Source: Megaleporinus macrocephalus
Lineage: Eukaryota; Chordata; Actinopteri; Characiformes; Anostomidae
Reading direction: 5' to 3'
Assembly (NCBI GenBank): GCA_021613375.1
Contig: CM038725.1
Span: forward strand, 16,298,675 to 16,362,674
DNA: 64,000 nt
The position numbers and the translations under genes were made by a program. Of the stretch, positions 1 through 20,018 are shown in pieces; position 1 is the first letter of the stretch, and each line of letters starts with the position of its first letter. The notes under the pieces were generated by a model. The model worked only from the letters and a program-made list of their open reading frames with translations. It did not search any database and was not told the origin of the DNA.

Positions 1-97
1 TGAATGCTGATGGTTGGCATTACTGCTACTGAATGCTGATAGGCTGGCATTCCTGCTACTTAGTACTGGTGGTTGGTATTACTGCTGCTAAGAGCTG
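1..97. repeat. short minisatellite, about 30-bp unit, cut by window edge
   Basis: Three imperfect copies of a 29-30 bp unit are visible. Each runs from a TGAATGCTGAT- or TTAGTACTGGT-like start through GGTTGGCATTACTGCTAC. The array starts at or before the window edge, so its full length is unknown. No coding potential is seen. Confidence 0.7.
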
Positions 98-99
98 AT

Positions 100-1930
100 T
101 AGCTTTTGAAGACCCTACATAGGATTCTCTGTAACTGTAGACACCAGTGTAATCAATCAATCAGTAAACCTTTATTACAACATTGAGGGAGACCCTCATT
201 TACAGTGTAGCCGAGCATTAAAATTTTAACAAAAAAGGGATTGAAAAATTTATTTTAATATGAGTACTTAAAATATAAAATAAACAATATTAACAGAATA
301 ACAAAATTAAGTAAGATAAATCATAAAGGAAAAACAAATAGAGACTAAATAATAATAATAACAGTATTAGCGGGGGCACCCTCTAACTAAACATGAAATA
401 ATAAAAAATAAAATGTAAAAGAAGGAAATATGCTGCTGGGTCCGACTCTACATGATTCTCTTTGTCTGCTAACAAAAGTGTGATGTATGATTTTGACAGT
501 ACAACCAGTATTAGCTACTAACTTAACACTGCAAGGAAGGTACATGGTTAATCAGCTTGTTAGGTCACTTTACATTTGTACTTTGGAACAAGACTCTGAG
601 ACATGATAAAATGTTATAATCGTGACAGCCCTTCTTCAACTCATCCCAGAGGTACTGGATTAAGCTACAGAGAACGGAGTTCCACTGTTCCAAAGCACAA
701 TGCATGGGGCTTTACTCCCCTCTAGCTAATGCATGTCATTGAGCTTGGTGACATTGATGGCCACAGAGGTTCACATTCTATTGATCAATGCTTTTCTATG
801 GTGATTATATCACCTGTGTGTGCACAGATGGAAATCTGGGTGCACCTTAAAGTAACTGTAATCACTAATTAGAAGGCTTGTCTGGGTATAGTACATTATT
901 CAAACTAGGACTAGCATCCGCTTAAATCCTCCTCCCATATGGGGATGCAGTGAGGCAGAGGCAGGGGGAACACTTGCTGTCATGCTTTCACACTGTCTCT
1001 CCTGTACTTTTGTCTTCCTGAATATTCTGCCTCCTGTGAGTAAACGGCAGATTTGTATAACCCTTCCTGCACTGACACAGAGGGCCACTGAGGACAATAG
1101 AGACTAGAATTAAGGATCATGACCTGATATGTGCGAGTCAGGTGATCAGCCCTACTCCCAGACTGGACCAGTTTCTCAGGGGTTTTGCCTTTCTGCTCTT
1201 TCTGACTGTCCATTGTTCGTGCTTCCTCCTGGCTAGTGTGGTCCGCGAGGGCCTGTCCCAATGTGGAGCAGAGTGCTCTGGTTTCAGGCTAATGTAGCCT
1301 CTCTCATTGGGAATGGACCGGTTTACCTAGAACCAAGTCGAAACTCCCCAAGTGTTAAACAGGTTATGCAGGACTGAGAAAAAGGTTTTCTCTAATTATA
1401 GTACACACAAAACTGACCAGGCATATTTACTGTTTGTAGTCGCTGGTCTTTATCTTGTATAATCTTTAGTTTAATGTGTTTGGTCTCCTTGAGCTATTTA
1501 TTTGTGATAAGATGAGGATTTACATGGAGTATTTTCAGAAATGTAGCCTTTATTGACCGTATTACATTATAATATATTTGATATTTTAATACTAACACAT
1601 AACATATTTAATCTACATAAGAGTTTTGAATCATTTGTAAATTTCTATATTCAAAGAGGCTGAAAAGATAACAGATTAAAAGATATTAGGTGGTTTGAAG
1701 GACTATCTTACGGTACCGACAAGCTGCCAGTTCTGTAGTTGTGGCGTTTCTGGCAAACATCCGTATTTGTTTTTGACATGTTGTGTTGTTAAAATCATCT
1801 GGTGTCTTTAAGCGATTGACAAAAACAACAAATAGCCTGCAAGCTGTACCTGGTGTCTGGAATAATCTGATTGGCTGCCGATGGACAGTTACAGCCAGTA
1901 AAATTCAGGAGCAACGTCAGTACAAACACC
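100..1930. other. intergenic, repeat-derived DNA upstream of the keratin gene
   Basis: No convincing exon was found. Positions 120-240 (AATCAATCAATC followed by a CCTTTATTACAA...GAGACCCTC stretch) and about 600-860 read like fragments of dispersed fish repeats. The second part, with a CCACTGTTCCA...GGGGCTTTACTCCCCTCTAG string, resembles a repeat I have seen in teleost genomes, but I cannot name the family. Two short minus-strand open frames at 900-1261 have no recognisable domain and are probably chance. Confidence 0.5.
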
Positions 1931-1945
1931 CTGCCTACCTGTGCA

Positions 1946-1952
1946 TATATAA
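1946..1952 (+). promoter_or_regulatory. TATA box of the keratin gene
   Basis: A TATATAA string lies about 30 bp before a short stretch that ends in a strong donor site (GAGC|GTAAGT, exon end 2014). This fits a non-coding first exon of roughly 1977-2014 spliced to an acceptor at 2571-2572 (TTTCCACAG), 36 bases before the ATG at 2609. TATA-driven promoters with a short leader are usual for tissue-restricted genes such as keratins. The transcription start is inferred, not seen. Confidence 0.6.
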
Positions 1953-2608
1953 TACACCTGCGCTAACAGGGTCTAAGCCAAACACAGACTGTGTCCATTT
2001 GGAAAACCTTGAGCGTAAGTACCTCATATAACCTTTTTTCCTCTTTCCACCTTCACATTGTTTTTTTTTAACGTGCATGAAATATGTCTGTGAAAGCCTG
2101 TTTTTTTTATTCTATTCAAATTTAATCAAATAGCCTATGTTGATGGAAATATGTAATATAATGAATGAGTTCTATATTTATTAGGACTGTCGCTATTGAT
2201 TTTAATGATAGTAATCTAAAGGTAAATCTAATGATTAATCATTTAATTATTTTTTGTATCTGCCTAACAATAAACACACCATGCATAGACTTTCAAATAA
2301 ATAAAAATGCCTGTGCATGAGTATGTTTATTAAGCTGAAGGAGAAATCAATAGTAAGAGGTTTTAAAATGTGTATTATCACCTTGCAAACTAGTTTTACT
2401 GATTTATCAAGAAAAAAAGTATAATTTTTTGTTGTTTTTAACAGCACTGTACAGTAACTGCTGTACAGTGACAGTAATATGTTTGGGCAATCATTTGATT
2501 TTCTATAAGACAGCAGGAAATCTATGTAGTTTGTAAGTCCACTAATTATATTCTGTTCCCTTCTTTCCACAGTCAAACTTCATATTCTACAGTTCTCTTC
2601 TTTCCACG

Positions 2609-7645
<5,037 letters not shown>

Positions 7646-8230
7646 ACATAGCAAAATGCTAAAATATACAACATTAGCGAAACTGCCTACTCTGTATCAT
7701 GTGGTGTTAGATTGCGCTACCGTGTAGTGTTAGATTTAAAAACAAGGACAGAAACCAGTCTGGTCAGTGGCCACAATGTAGTGAGGATAGAAACTGAGCA
7801 GAGATACAAAACCCCAGCAGCAGTGTGAGAACAGAGGGAGCAAACCAGCCTTGACACACAAACACATTGGTTTCAAATGTCAATTCTTTTGTGATGGTTT
7901 GTGAATGAAAGACTCTCCGTTGTCACTTCCCTTCAGGTTGTGTTATTGCGTTGAAGCTTTTTTCTCTCTGTGCACACCATAATTTCACTGATTAGTGGAT
8001 TTCTGCCTCTACCTCTGATTCTTTCCTGTCAGCCCTGAAGGGCAGCATAATGTTTCAGGGGCACTTTATTATATAAGGGTAAGATCATGTATCACATAGA
8101 GGCATTGCTTAGTTTAAGAGAGTGAGATTTTTCTGCTGAGATTACATATAAAATAATCCCGTCCTATAAGTAACGGGAAAGTCCAAATAAAACAAGTGAA
8201 AAACAGGAGCGTACCTTTCCCCCGATACAT

Positions 8231-8549
8231 GTTCTTTAAAGAGGGTTTTTTTAGTAAAGAGAATTCTATATAGAACCAAACGGTTCTTTGCATGGTGAAA
8301 TGCTTCTTCAGACTGATGGAGAACGTGTTGTATAGGGTTCTATATAAACATTTTCTAAAGGTGACTCCAATTAGCACCAAAAAGAGTTACAACTGTTACA
8401 ATTGTATTGTTATTGTTATAAACTTCACATTGTAGACACATTCTACATTGACTGCAAGAACATTTCACAATTGAAAGATCCATTTAAGCATGCAAATTAT
8501 TCTTTAAGTGTAAAAGGTTCTATATAGAACCAGCACCTTTAAGAGTGTA
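8231..8549. mobile_element. MITE-like repeat of the GGTTCTATATAGAACC family, copy 1
   Basis: The stretch contains CTATATAGAACC twice in inverted relation, the string GGTTCTTTGCATGGTGAAATG, and ends CACCTTTAAGAGTGTA. The same strings recur near 21.7, 22.1, 23.2, 39.8, 57.0-57.5 and 59.4 kb. It has no coding capacity. It looks like a non-autonomous DNA element, but clean target duplications were not found. Confidence 0.65.
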
Positions 8550-8931
8550 AAAAAGTAAAATGTACAGGGGAAAAATAGCTGCAACTACTAAAGCAAAATC
8601 TCTATATCATTATATTATAACATGATTTGCATCTAAAAACAAAACATTTGATTTATGTCAGAATTTACTGGAATGCACCTTAAAAAGCCATCAGCACACA
8701 GCTTTACTGCTTCTTGCCATGCAGTACTACCAAACACACACACACCTTATTGACATTAATTTCAATAGTGAAGAAAAAATGCAACATAATGCAGGTTTAA
8801 ACAGAGACATAAGAAAAAACATTTGCTTTTGAACAATATGGTGTTGAATTTGTGTCAGAAATTAATACAAACCACCTTTAACTCACAATTAAAGAAGTGG
8901 GTTTTGCTGCGAAACCAGTCGGTAGTAATTG

Positions 8932-8966
<35 letters not shown>

Positions 8967-8994
8967 GCTAGCTAGCTAGCTATCTAGCTATCTA
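8932..8994. repeat. (TATC)n / (TAGC)n microsatellite
   Basis: This tetranucleotide array switches from CTAT units to CTAG units near its end and then back, which suggests slippage with point mutation inside the array. Confidence 0.95.
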
Positions 8995-9679
8995 ATCCAG
9001 AGAAATTGGGGGACATGATTATGTTTAAAAAGCTATTTTTCAAGACAGGAAGCTTTTATTTGCTCAGCAAACCACTTTATATTTTAAATATTCAACTAGA
9101 AATACGATAATAATGGTTTACATATGTCCGTGTGTTTATTTAACCCCTTCCAAGCTTCTTCTTGTGGCAACCCAGTGTTATTTGCAGTTCTCATCTAATA
9201 CCTGCTTTGACTGCTCAGTACTTCATTAAGATAAATCAAGATTGCTGGTGAAGGAACTGACATTTATACAATGTCTGAAGCGTCCAGGAGAAATCTGGAA
9301 CTAAACTTTGTTCCTCAAACTGGTACACAAGATATTATCTACTTCTTACATAATAATATATATATGCTACTTTGTATTGTATTTATGTTTATTTACATCA
9401 GTTCTGATAATATCTGGTGTTCTTACTTGTGAAAATACACTTATTTTTAAGATAAAGGCTTTTAAACAATCAGCTTAGAGGCCTAAAATGCTTTGTATAA
9501 TAGTGTAAGCACAATATAACAGGACAGGTATTTCAAGTGCACTGTTTGCTGTTGGATGGCTCAACCCTGACGCTGCTCCACAATGGACTTACATGCATTT
9601 TTTTAATTCTGGTGATCTGTGGTCATCTGTAACTGCACCTCAATTTAAGGAATTTGAGCATTTATTATTCTTAACAACT

Positions 9680-10010
9680 GCACAAGACCTGCCAGACCAC
9701 CACAAGTGTCACCAGTTCTGAAAACATCCAGTTGTTTCACACTGAGAATACAACTCAATGCTATGGGTCTGGAAGGATGTGTAGTCACGAAGCCTGTGCT
9801 GGGACAGAAAATAGGCAGAAGAGAATAAAGGGCATTAAACAAAGAAGCTGGCGCTTTCAGAATACTGCTCTGAATGTAAATACATTTGGGATTACTTGGA
9901 CCGTGAGAAGAAAATAAACAACTCCTGAGACTGAAGTCTGGAGGTGTGGGAAAATATCCCTGCAGATTTCTTTGACAAGGCACATGGAGGACTGAATAAA
10001 TACTGACAAA
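9680..10010 (+). mobile_element. degenerate Tc1/mariner-like transposase relic
   Basis: In one plus-strand frame near 9860-9980 the translation reads roughly WDYLDREKK, then after stops a stretch like VWENIPADFFDK. This resembles the C-terminal end of Tc1/mariner DDE transposases, where a W-x-x-L-x-R block is followed by a helix leading to the last residues. Stops interrupt the frame, so it is a dead copy. A 20-base piece (ATCCCTGCAGATTTCTTTGA) recurs at 37571-37590, which supports a dispersed repeat. The exact family needs a database search. Confidence 0.5.
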
Positions 10011-10800
10011 AATCATTTAAATTTAGTTGTTAAGGCTTCTGTGTATAGCTCTGTTAAATGTGTGTTTTATGCTATTGATGCTGGAAAATGAACCACTTGT
10101 ATTTGTCATTCTGATTACATATTGAATAAACGCATGGTGCTCTCTGTGTGCTTCCTTACAAGCCATTTTCTGAGCTGACACACACTGTGTTCATACAAAC
10201 AACAAAAATGAACAGCTTTGAGTAATCTGAGCTAAGAGGTCATGAGAGGAAAATCTAACATAAACCAATAACCTACTTATGGCAAAGAGGCATATTTTGA
10301 TATGTGGTCTGACATAATTCAGCACCTCCTATGAAGTGATGAAAAGGCCATGATAAACTGGGTTATGCAGTGAATGAATGTCCCTTCTGAGGTAATTCTA
10401 TGAAACTGGTGTAAATTCAATACTCTTTCATCCTCACAAAGAACAGCTCACAATTATCGGTCTTTTAAGCATCAGCAACAAGCTACAAAAGCTGCTGAAA
10501 GAGATGCAGCTGAGTCCAGCGTGTCATTGTGGAATTAACTCCAAAAGCAGTCCAAGAAGTGCTAAATCTTATAAAGTTATAGGAATTAACAGTGACATTG
10601 TAACAAGCCCATTTGCATAGCACTGGTTTCATTTTACCTCAGTCCTGAAACCAGACAAGGTAGTACGTATGTCAACCATTATAATTTAACCATAGGTTTA
10701 AAATCTCGCAATTAAAACGAAAACAACACAGTATTAGAATAATATGTTCTTTTATTACATTAAGCTGCCGCGACTCGTTCATTTATATATGGTCGAGGTT

Positions 10801-10812
10801 GCCCCCTGGTGG
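10801..10812 (-). promoter_or_regulatory. CTCF-like core motif
   Basis: Read on the minus strand the bases are CCACCAGGGGGC followed by AACC, which matches the core of the known vertebrate CTCF consensus. It lies between the keratin gene and the zbtb26 promoter, a sensible place for a boundary element. Binding is inferred only, and such motifs are also carried by fish repeats. Confidence 0.45.
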
Positions 10813-11104
10813 ATAAACAGGTGGACGAATTTTTGGTTATTCTTATAATTATGCTTTTATTTTTTTATATTAAATTTTACTTTTTCGATATTTCATAACT
10901 TATTATTTTGAAATGCTATGTCCAAATTGGTCCATAAAATTAGTCACTATTTGGAACATATAATTAGTGTTAAGATAAAAAAACAGATCAATCTATGTTA
11001 ACATGCTGCTGCAAGAGACACGGAGAGGAAAGAGAGAAGAGAAAAGAGAGGAAACCTTTCTAAATAAAAATAAATAAACAAATAAACAAATAAACAAATA
11101 AACC

Positions 11105-11375
11105 CAGCGCAGTGGCGGTGTTCCTGGCTTGGCTCCGCCCCTTCCGCCGCGCCGCTGCTCTGGAGCTGATTATGACAGAAGCTTTTCACTCATTCCTCAA
11201 ACAAACGGTTCGTTTTTACTCTTTTATTTTACTCAGCCTCACATTTCTTTTAGCTGGATGTGTTGTTTGTTCTCTGTATTGACGCTTAGTTCAGTTGCTC
11301 ATCCGGCTCTTGTTGATCTAGAAGTACCATCGCAGACATATCGTGCTGAGCAGCTAACAGGCTAACGGTCAGTGT
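11105..11375 (+). promoter_or_regulatory. GC-rich promoter and non-coding first exon region of zbtb26
   Basis: The base composition rises sharply here compared with its AT-rich surroundings. It includes a Sp1-type CTCCGCCCC box (11133-11141) and CCGCCGCGCCGC. A plausible first exon runs from this box to a donor such as AACG|GTCAGT near 11368. The coding exon is preceded by an acceptor (CTTTTCAG) ending at 12724, so at least one upstream non-coding exon is required. Its precise ends are uncertain. Confidence 0.5.
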
Positions 11376-12273
11376 GTTTTTGTATTGCGGACTTTTTTCT
11401 TAGTATTGTTGTTTGCTAGCTGGCTAAGTGGCTAACGCGTCCCTGCTAAAGACAAGCGGTTATGTCCATTTTACGTACGTTTAATGTCAATTTAATGTAT
11501 GAAGTAATGCGAAACCATTCTAAACACTTGATCCGATTTTATAAGATGCGTGTTATTGGAGCGGTTGCTCTTTGTCTTGTCTCGCAAGTGATGAGATTTA
11601 GTTACGTAGATGCGATTACCCATGTCAACATGTAACTTACGCCGTTGTTGCAGTAATGTTATATTAGGAATAAACATCAGGGTGGCAGTATTGATATTCT
11701 TATTAAAGGCTAGAGCCGTTGCGAAGAGAATAATAATGGAAAAGTGATAGAAACTCTGGCTGTATATAAATAAAAACAATATTATCTGCGGTTAGTTGCT
11801 TTTACAGTTTTATTGTTAGGCATTGCAGCAACTATGGTCTCTCATAACTAAGTTTAACTGAGCCGAAATACTGTATCTGTGCTTTGTATGGCTGCCATTG
11901 TGAGACAACAACGTCTAAAGTAATATATTCGTTTATTAGTTGGTCAGATTTATTAGTGCCCCCCTTTTCAATGCTTAAGGGGTTTGTCCTGACAAAACAA
12001 CCAAAGGTTTCAAAATCATAAGTCATGTGAAATGGATGGTGCTGTGCTGCATAAAGTTCTATGAAGAATGACAGACATACAAGACATAACATTAAATGCT
12101 AGGTATATCATACTAATTAACATGTTAAATGACAGGTTAAAGCTGAAGCGCTCCTTTAAAATAGCTACCAAAGATTATATTTTTTAAAAGTTTAAAAGGA
12201 TACGACATATACATGCTGGAGACTAGATATGGGTGATATGACAAAAGTATATACATTTTGTGGTACACAGTGT

Positions 12274-12300
12274 CATGATGATGATGATGATGATGATGAT
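12274..12300. repeat. (GAT)n microsatellite
   Basis: A run of about nine GAT/ATG units lies in the presumed 5' intron of zbtb26. It is not coding. Confidence 0.9.
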
Positions 12301-12731
12301 TTTTTTAGATGTCTGAACAAAAAAATCTACCCAAAACTTTATACAGCATTTTACAGTCTGTGGCTGAATCTAGTTAAAGAGGACTAATAAAAAAAAAAAA
12401 GTCATTCAGTGCTCTGCAGCTATTGACAACTAGCATATTGTGTTGTATTGTGATATTGTTTATTATGATAAGTATATATATTGTCATATTTCCAAACCCT
12501 GTTTGAGATTAAGAAATTGTTGGGTATTTGATGTAATGCATCAGAAAGACCTATAAAACAAACAATGATATAAAAAACAGTGGATGGACTTTTTCATTAG
12601 TCAACTACACTAAAATTTAGTTTTGGGTAAAAGGTTTACTACTAAGTAACATACAAGCAACACATTCAAAGGATACACGGATATCTAATACAGTATGAAT
12701 GACTAATGCACATGCGCTTTTCAGGTGAATC

Positions 12732-13964
12732 ATGGCGCAGGACGGTGTTATTCTGCAGTTCAGCTTCGCTACATTCGGGGACTCCATGCTACAGAAGATG
12801 GATGCTCTCCGAAGAGACAGGCGCTTCTGTGACGTAATCGTCCGCATCAATGACATGGAGATTCCTGGTCACAAAGTCGTGTTTGCGGCTGGCTCGCCGT
12901 TTCTCAGAGACCAGTTTTTCCTTCAGGACTCGCACGAAGTGGAGATATCCACACTGCAGGATGCAGAGGTTGGACGAAGACTTCTTCTTTCCTGCTATAC
13001 AGGGACACTTGAGTTCCCAGAGCTGGAACTTGTACATTATCTAACAGTGGCCAGTTTCCTACAGATGGGTCATATCGTTGAGCAGTGCACACAAGCCCTG
13101 AACAAGTTCATTAAGCCTCACAAGGGTGATGGTACCCATCTCTCTCATCAGCCTTCCAACGTAAACACACACCAGGAAGACCCACCAATGATTGAGACGG
13201 TGTACGATGATGAAGACGGTGACGGTGACAATGACATTGAAGACGATAACGATGATGATGTGATTATTGAACCAAGGTCTCCTCCTATGTTTAGGAATAC
13301 TCAAAGGAAGGCTCAAGGTGAGGAGAGCCCCATTAATATTATCAAGGTGGAGTCGGTTGAAGATCGGATGCAGGAGATGTCCGAAAGCTACCAGAGTCGC
13401 ACCTCTCGTTCCCCTACATTACACTCCCCAGAGCCACAACATTCCCTCATTAACTCGACCGTGGAGACACGTTCTGCTGAGATGACCGCAAACCCTGGGC
13501 TTGAGTATTCGCTCTCGTCTCCTGGCCCCAGTGGCTCAGGGAAGGAGAACGTTTGGAGCTACTCGAGAAATTCTGACAAGGGTCTTCAGTGGTACCACCA
13601 GTGTCCAAAATGCGCCCGCGTCTTCCGGCAGCTGGAGAATTACGCCAACCACCTAAAGATGCACAAGCTTTTTATGTGCCTCCTCTGTGGCAAAACCTTT
13701 ACACAGAAAGGAAACCTGCACCGCCACATGCGGGTTCATGCTGGCATTAAGCCGTTCCAGTGCAAGATCTGTGGAAAGACTTTCACGCAGAAGTGCTCAC
13801 TGCTGGACCACCTGAACCTACACAGCGGGGACAAACCACATCGCTGCAACTACTGCGACATGGTCTTCGCACATAAACCAGTCCTCCGCAAACATCTGAA
13901 GCAGATCCATGGCAAGAATAGTTTTGACAATGCCAATGAAGGTAGCATGCTTGAAGGATTTTAA
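12732..13964 (+). CDS. zbtb26: zinc finger and BTB domain protein 26
   Basis: This is a nuclear BTB/POZ zinc-finger protein and probable transcription regulator, 410 aa in a single coding exon, as is usual for ZBTB6 and ZBTB26. The BTB domain covers about residues 10-128, with FCDVIVRIND, HKVVFAAGSPFLRDQF and LLLSCYTGTLEFPE. An acidic tract (about 157-181, mostly Asp/Glu) follows, encoded by GAT/GAC-rich DNA at 13200-13262. Four C2H2 fingers lie at about 288-311, 312-336, 337-364 and 370-393, each with two Cys and two His. Finger sequences such as FMCLLCGKTFTQKGNLHRHM and the ending HGKNSFDNANE favour ZBTB26 over ZBTB6. The last 17 residues are shorter than the tail I recall for mammals. An AATAAA signal is at 15045. 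The gene converges on the SDR gene. Confidence 0.92.
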   Translation: MAQDGVILQFSFATFGDSMLQKMDALRRDRRFCDVIVRINDMEIPGHKVVFAAGSPFLRDQFFLQDSHEVEISTLQDAEVGRRLLLSCYTGTLEFPELELVHYLTVASFLQMGHIVEQCTQALNKFIKPHKGDGTHLSHQPSNVNTHQEDPPMIETVYDDEDGDGDNDIEDDNDDDVIIEPRSPPMFRNTQRKAQGEESPINIIKVESVEDRMQEMSESYQSRTSRSPTLHSPEPQHSLINSTVETRSAEMTANPGLEYSLSSPGPSGSGKENVWSYSRNSDKGLQWYHQCPKCARVFRQLENYANHLKMHKLFMCLLCGKTFTQKGNLHRHMRVHAGIKPFQCKICGKTFTQKCSLLDHLNLHSGDKPHRCNYCDMVFAHKPVLRKHLKQIHGKNSFDNANEGSMLEGF

Positions 13965-15044
13965 ATCTGTAATGACTTTGTAGGGCCTAAAGACTTTCAC
14001 AGACCAAGGACCTGAAAACTAACCTGTACATATATCGTAGGCCATTGGTTCTCAATTGTGGTCCTGGAGTACCACTGCTCTGCATAGTTTCCCCTGCTCT
14101 GAACACTCCTGATGAAAAAAAATGAACAAACCCTTCAAGAGAAAACTGTGTGCATTTGGGCAGGAAAAACACTACAACATGCAGGACAGGGCAGGATTGA
14201 GAATCACTGTCAAAGGCCCTGTATGCATACTAAAGGTGAATATGTACCATCATGTGAATTACATTAGGCTGTATTGTTGTCTGTTTGCTAATTGTACTGT
14301 ATTCAAAGGCTGCTGTGGATTTTTTAGGCTCTTTAACGAATGGCGTTCTCTCATAAGTATTATTTGGACGGGTTTAATTTTATATGGGGAGGTACAACAA
14401 TGACTATCTCTGTGATTTTTAGAATTGAAATTTTCTCTGTAATTTACGTCAGAATCCACCACGTCATAAACTTGTTCAGACTGTAAACACTGTAACTTCT
14501 ATCTGGCAGCTTTCATCTTGTATTTTGTTAACAGGAGAAATAACCTAGCTTTTATCAGTGCAATGCAAATTGCATCCTGCAGCCCAAAATCAAGTATTGA
14601 CCAAATTTTAATGTCACCAAACATTTAAAGCTGTAATACAACATTAAAAATCCACCCTCCAGTGGTTTGATTTCATGTGGTGAAGTCCTTATGTGGTGTC
14701 AATTCTAATGCTGTATTGTATTCAGCTTACTAAGTAGATAGTTAACATTAAGAGATCACCTGTCTTATGTGAATCTGTCTTCAACATGACATGTTCTGTG
14801 TCAGAAAGCATATCCTGTCCATCTAATACTTCAGAACTGAGAGATACACCCTTTCCTTTTTAATCTTAACAGATTTTCGTTTGTCAAATACGCATGGAAG
14901 CCTGAATCATCACTAGTGTAACATTTTCCTAGTCATCTGTTAAAATCCAGCATTATTTGTTAATTCCACCAGTAAGTTGTGATTCATTGTAACAAATTTA
15001 TTTAAAAGAAATCAGAATTTTATTTTATTATATCCATTTGCACT

Positions 15045-15050
15045 AATAAA
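15045..15050 (+). terminator. candidate polyadenylation signal for zbtb26
   Basis: AATAAA lies 1.08 kb after the stop codon, on the coding strand, about 410 bp before the facing signal of the SDR gene. No coding sequence was found between 13965 and 15460, so this is probably 3' untranslated and intergenic DNA. Confidence 0.5.
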
Positions 15051-15462
15051 TGGATTTTATAATCTCTAAAACAGGCTCTACCTCTTTTGCACATTATTAT
15101 TACCTATTATGCTTTTCTGGTTTTTCTCTTTCCTTTAGTATGTTACGTGGCTTGTTGTGCATTTAAATGTTCAAATGTTGAAGTTCAATGCTCATGCCGG
15201 AGCGGGGGGCAAACCAATACAGCAGAACTGATGGCATTCTAAGAATAGCTACACAGTGTATGGGTGGAGTTTGTAGCAGGTCAATAAGTTCAAGTGACCA
15301 ATATGTTCAGACGTCAGAACAGAGTGAGAAAAGAGAAAAATTGCAGCATATAAATCTATTCTAATAGACCTTTAAATATAAACATCTACCAAACTTTTAA
15401 ACTTACGTCATTTAGACCACTGTAAAAAATTCAATAGCAATCACTTCAAAAGTGCAGTGTGT

Positions 15463-15468
15463 TTTATT
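15463..15468 (-). terminator. polyadenylation signal of the SDR gene
   Basis: On the minus strand this reads AATAAA, 35 bases after the stop codon at 15503-15505. A short 3' untranslated region is therefore likely. Confidence 0.65.
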
Positions 15469-15502
15469 CATTTACTTCCCAGCTTCCACAAGTGACTGGA
15501 CA

Positions 15503-19364
<3,862 letters not shown>

Positions 19365-20018
19365 TGCAGGTTTTAACGTTTTGATAGTCGACTTGCTAAC
19401 TAAACTCTTCACGTGTTAGATAAACGTCACTGGAGAAGTTAGTGGGCGTGTCCTAGACGTTCAACCTCTCCTAGAGCGGCTACAACAAAGCAGTCTAAAT
19501 AGGATTCCTAAATTATTAAGATAAAGTAAACGATTATTATTTTATTTATTTGAAACTGTACACATATATCAACATATAGTAAAACTAAGAAATCCCATTT
19601 TGTGCAGCGTTGCGAAATTATCAGAATAAAAGTCTAAATTCTGTACATGTCAAAATAAAAGTCCCACATCAGCGCCAACCTGAGGTTGGAACTTTCTGAC
19701 TTGGAGACTTAAGAACAAAACTTTGAAACAAGTAATATTTTGTATATTTTATTCTGAGTAGAGAGAATCTGTGTAAATTATACTAACATTATAGAAAAGT
19801 CAGCACAATCTGTTTATTTATTTACTTTTGAATTTACAGTACAGTTTTAATCTGTTTTTAAACAAAAAACTATTGAAGATAAAAAAATGTAAAATACAAA
19901 ATATCACAAAAGTAAAAAAATAAAACATTTTGTAGAAGCTCCATCACAAGTTTGACATCAGACAAGAATATAGCAGTCAGACACAAACTACCACCATAGT
20001 CCCTAACAATTAAGACTG

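Larger units (their letters stand above)
8995..11100. other. intergenic DNA between keratin and zbtb26
   Basis: No exon is recognised. It holds a probable Tc1/mariner relic (about 9680-10010) and a CTCF-like motif (10801-10812); the rest is AT-rich and featureless to me. Confidence 0.6.

Noticed and set aside
980..1261. 93-codon minus-strand frame upstream of the keratin gene
   Set aside because: It has no recognisable domain, no matching splice partners and lies in repeat-like DNA.
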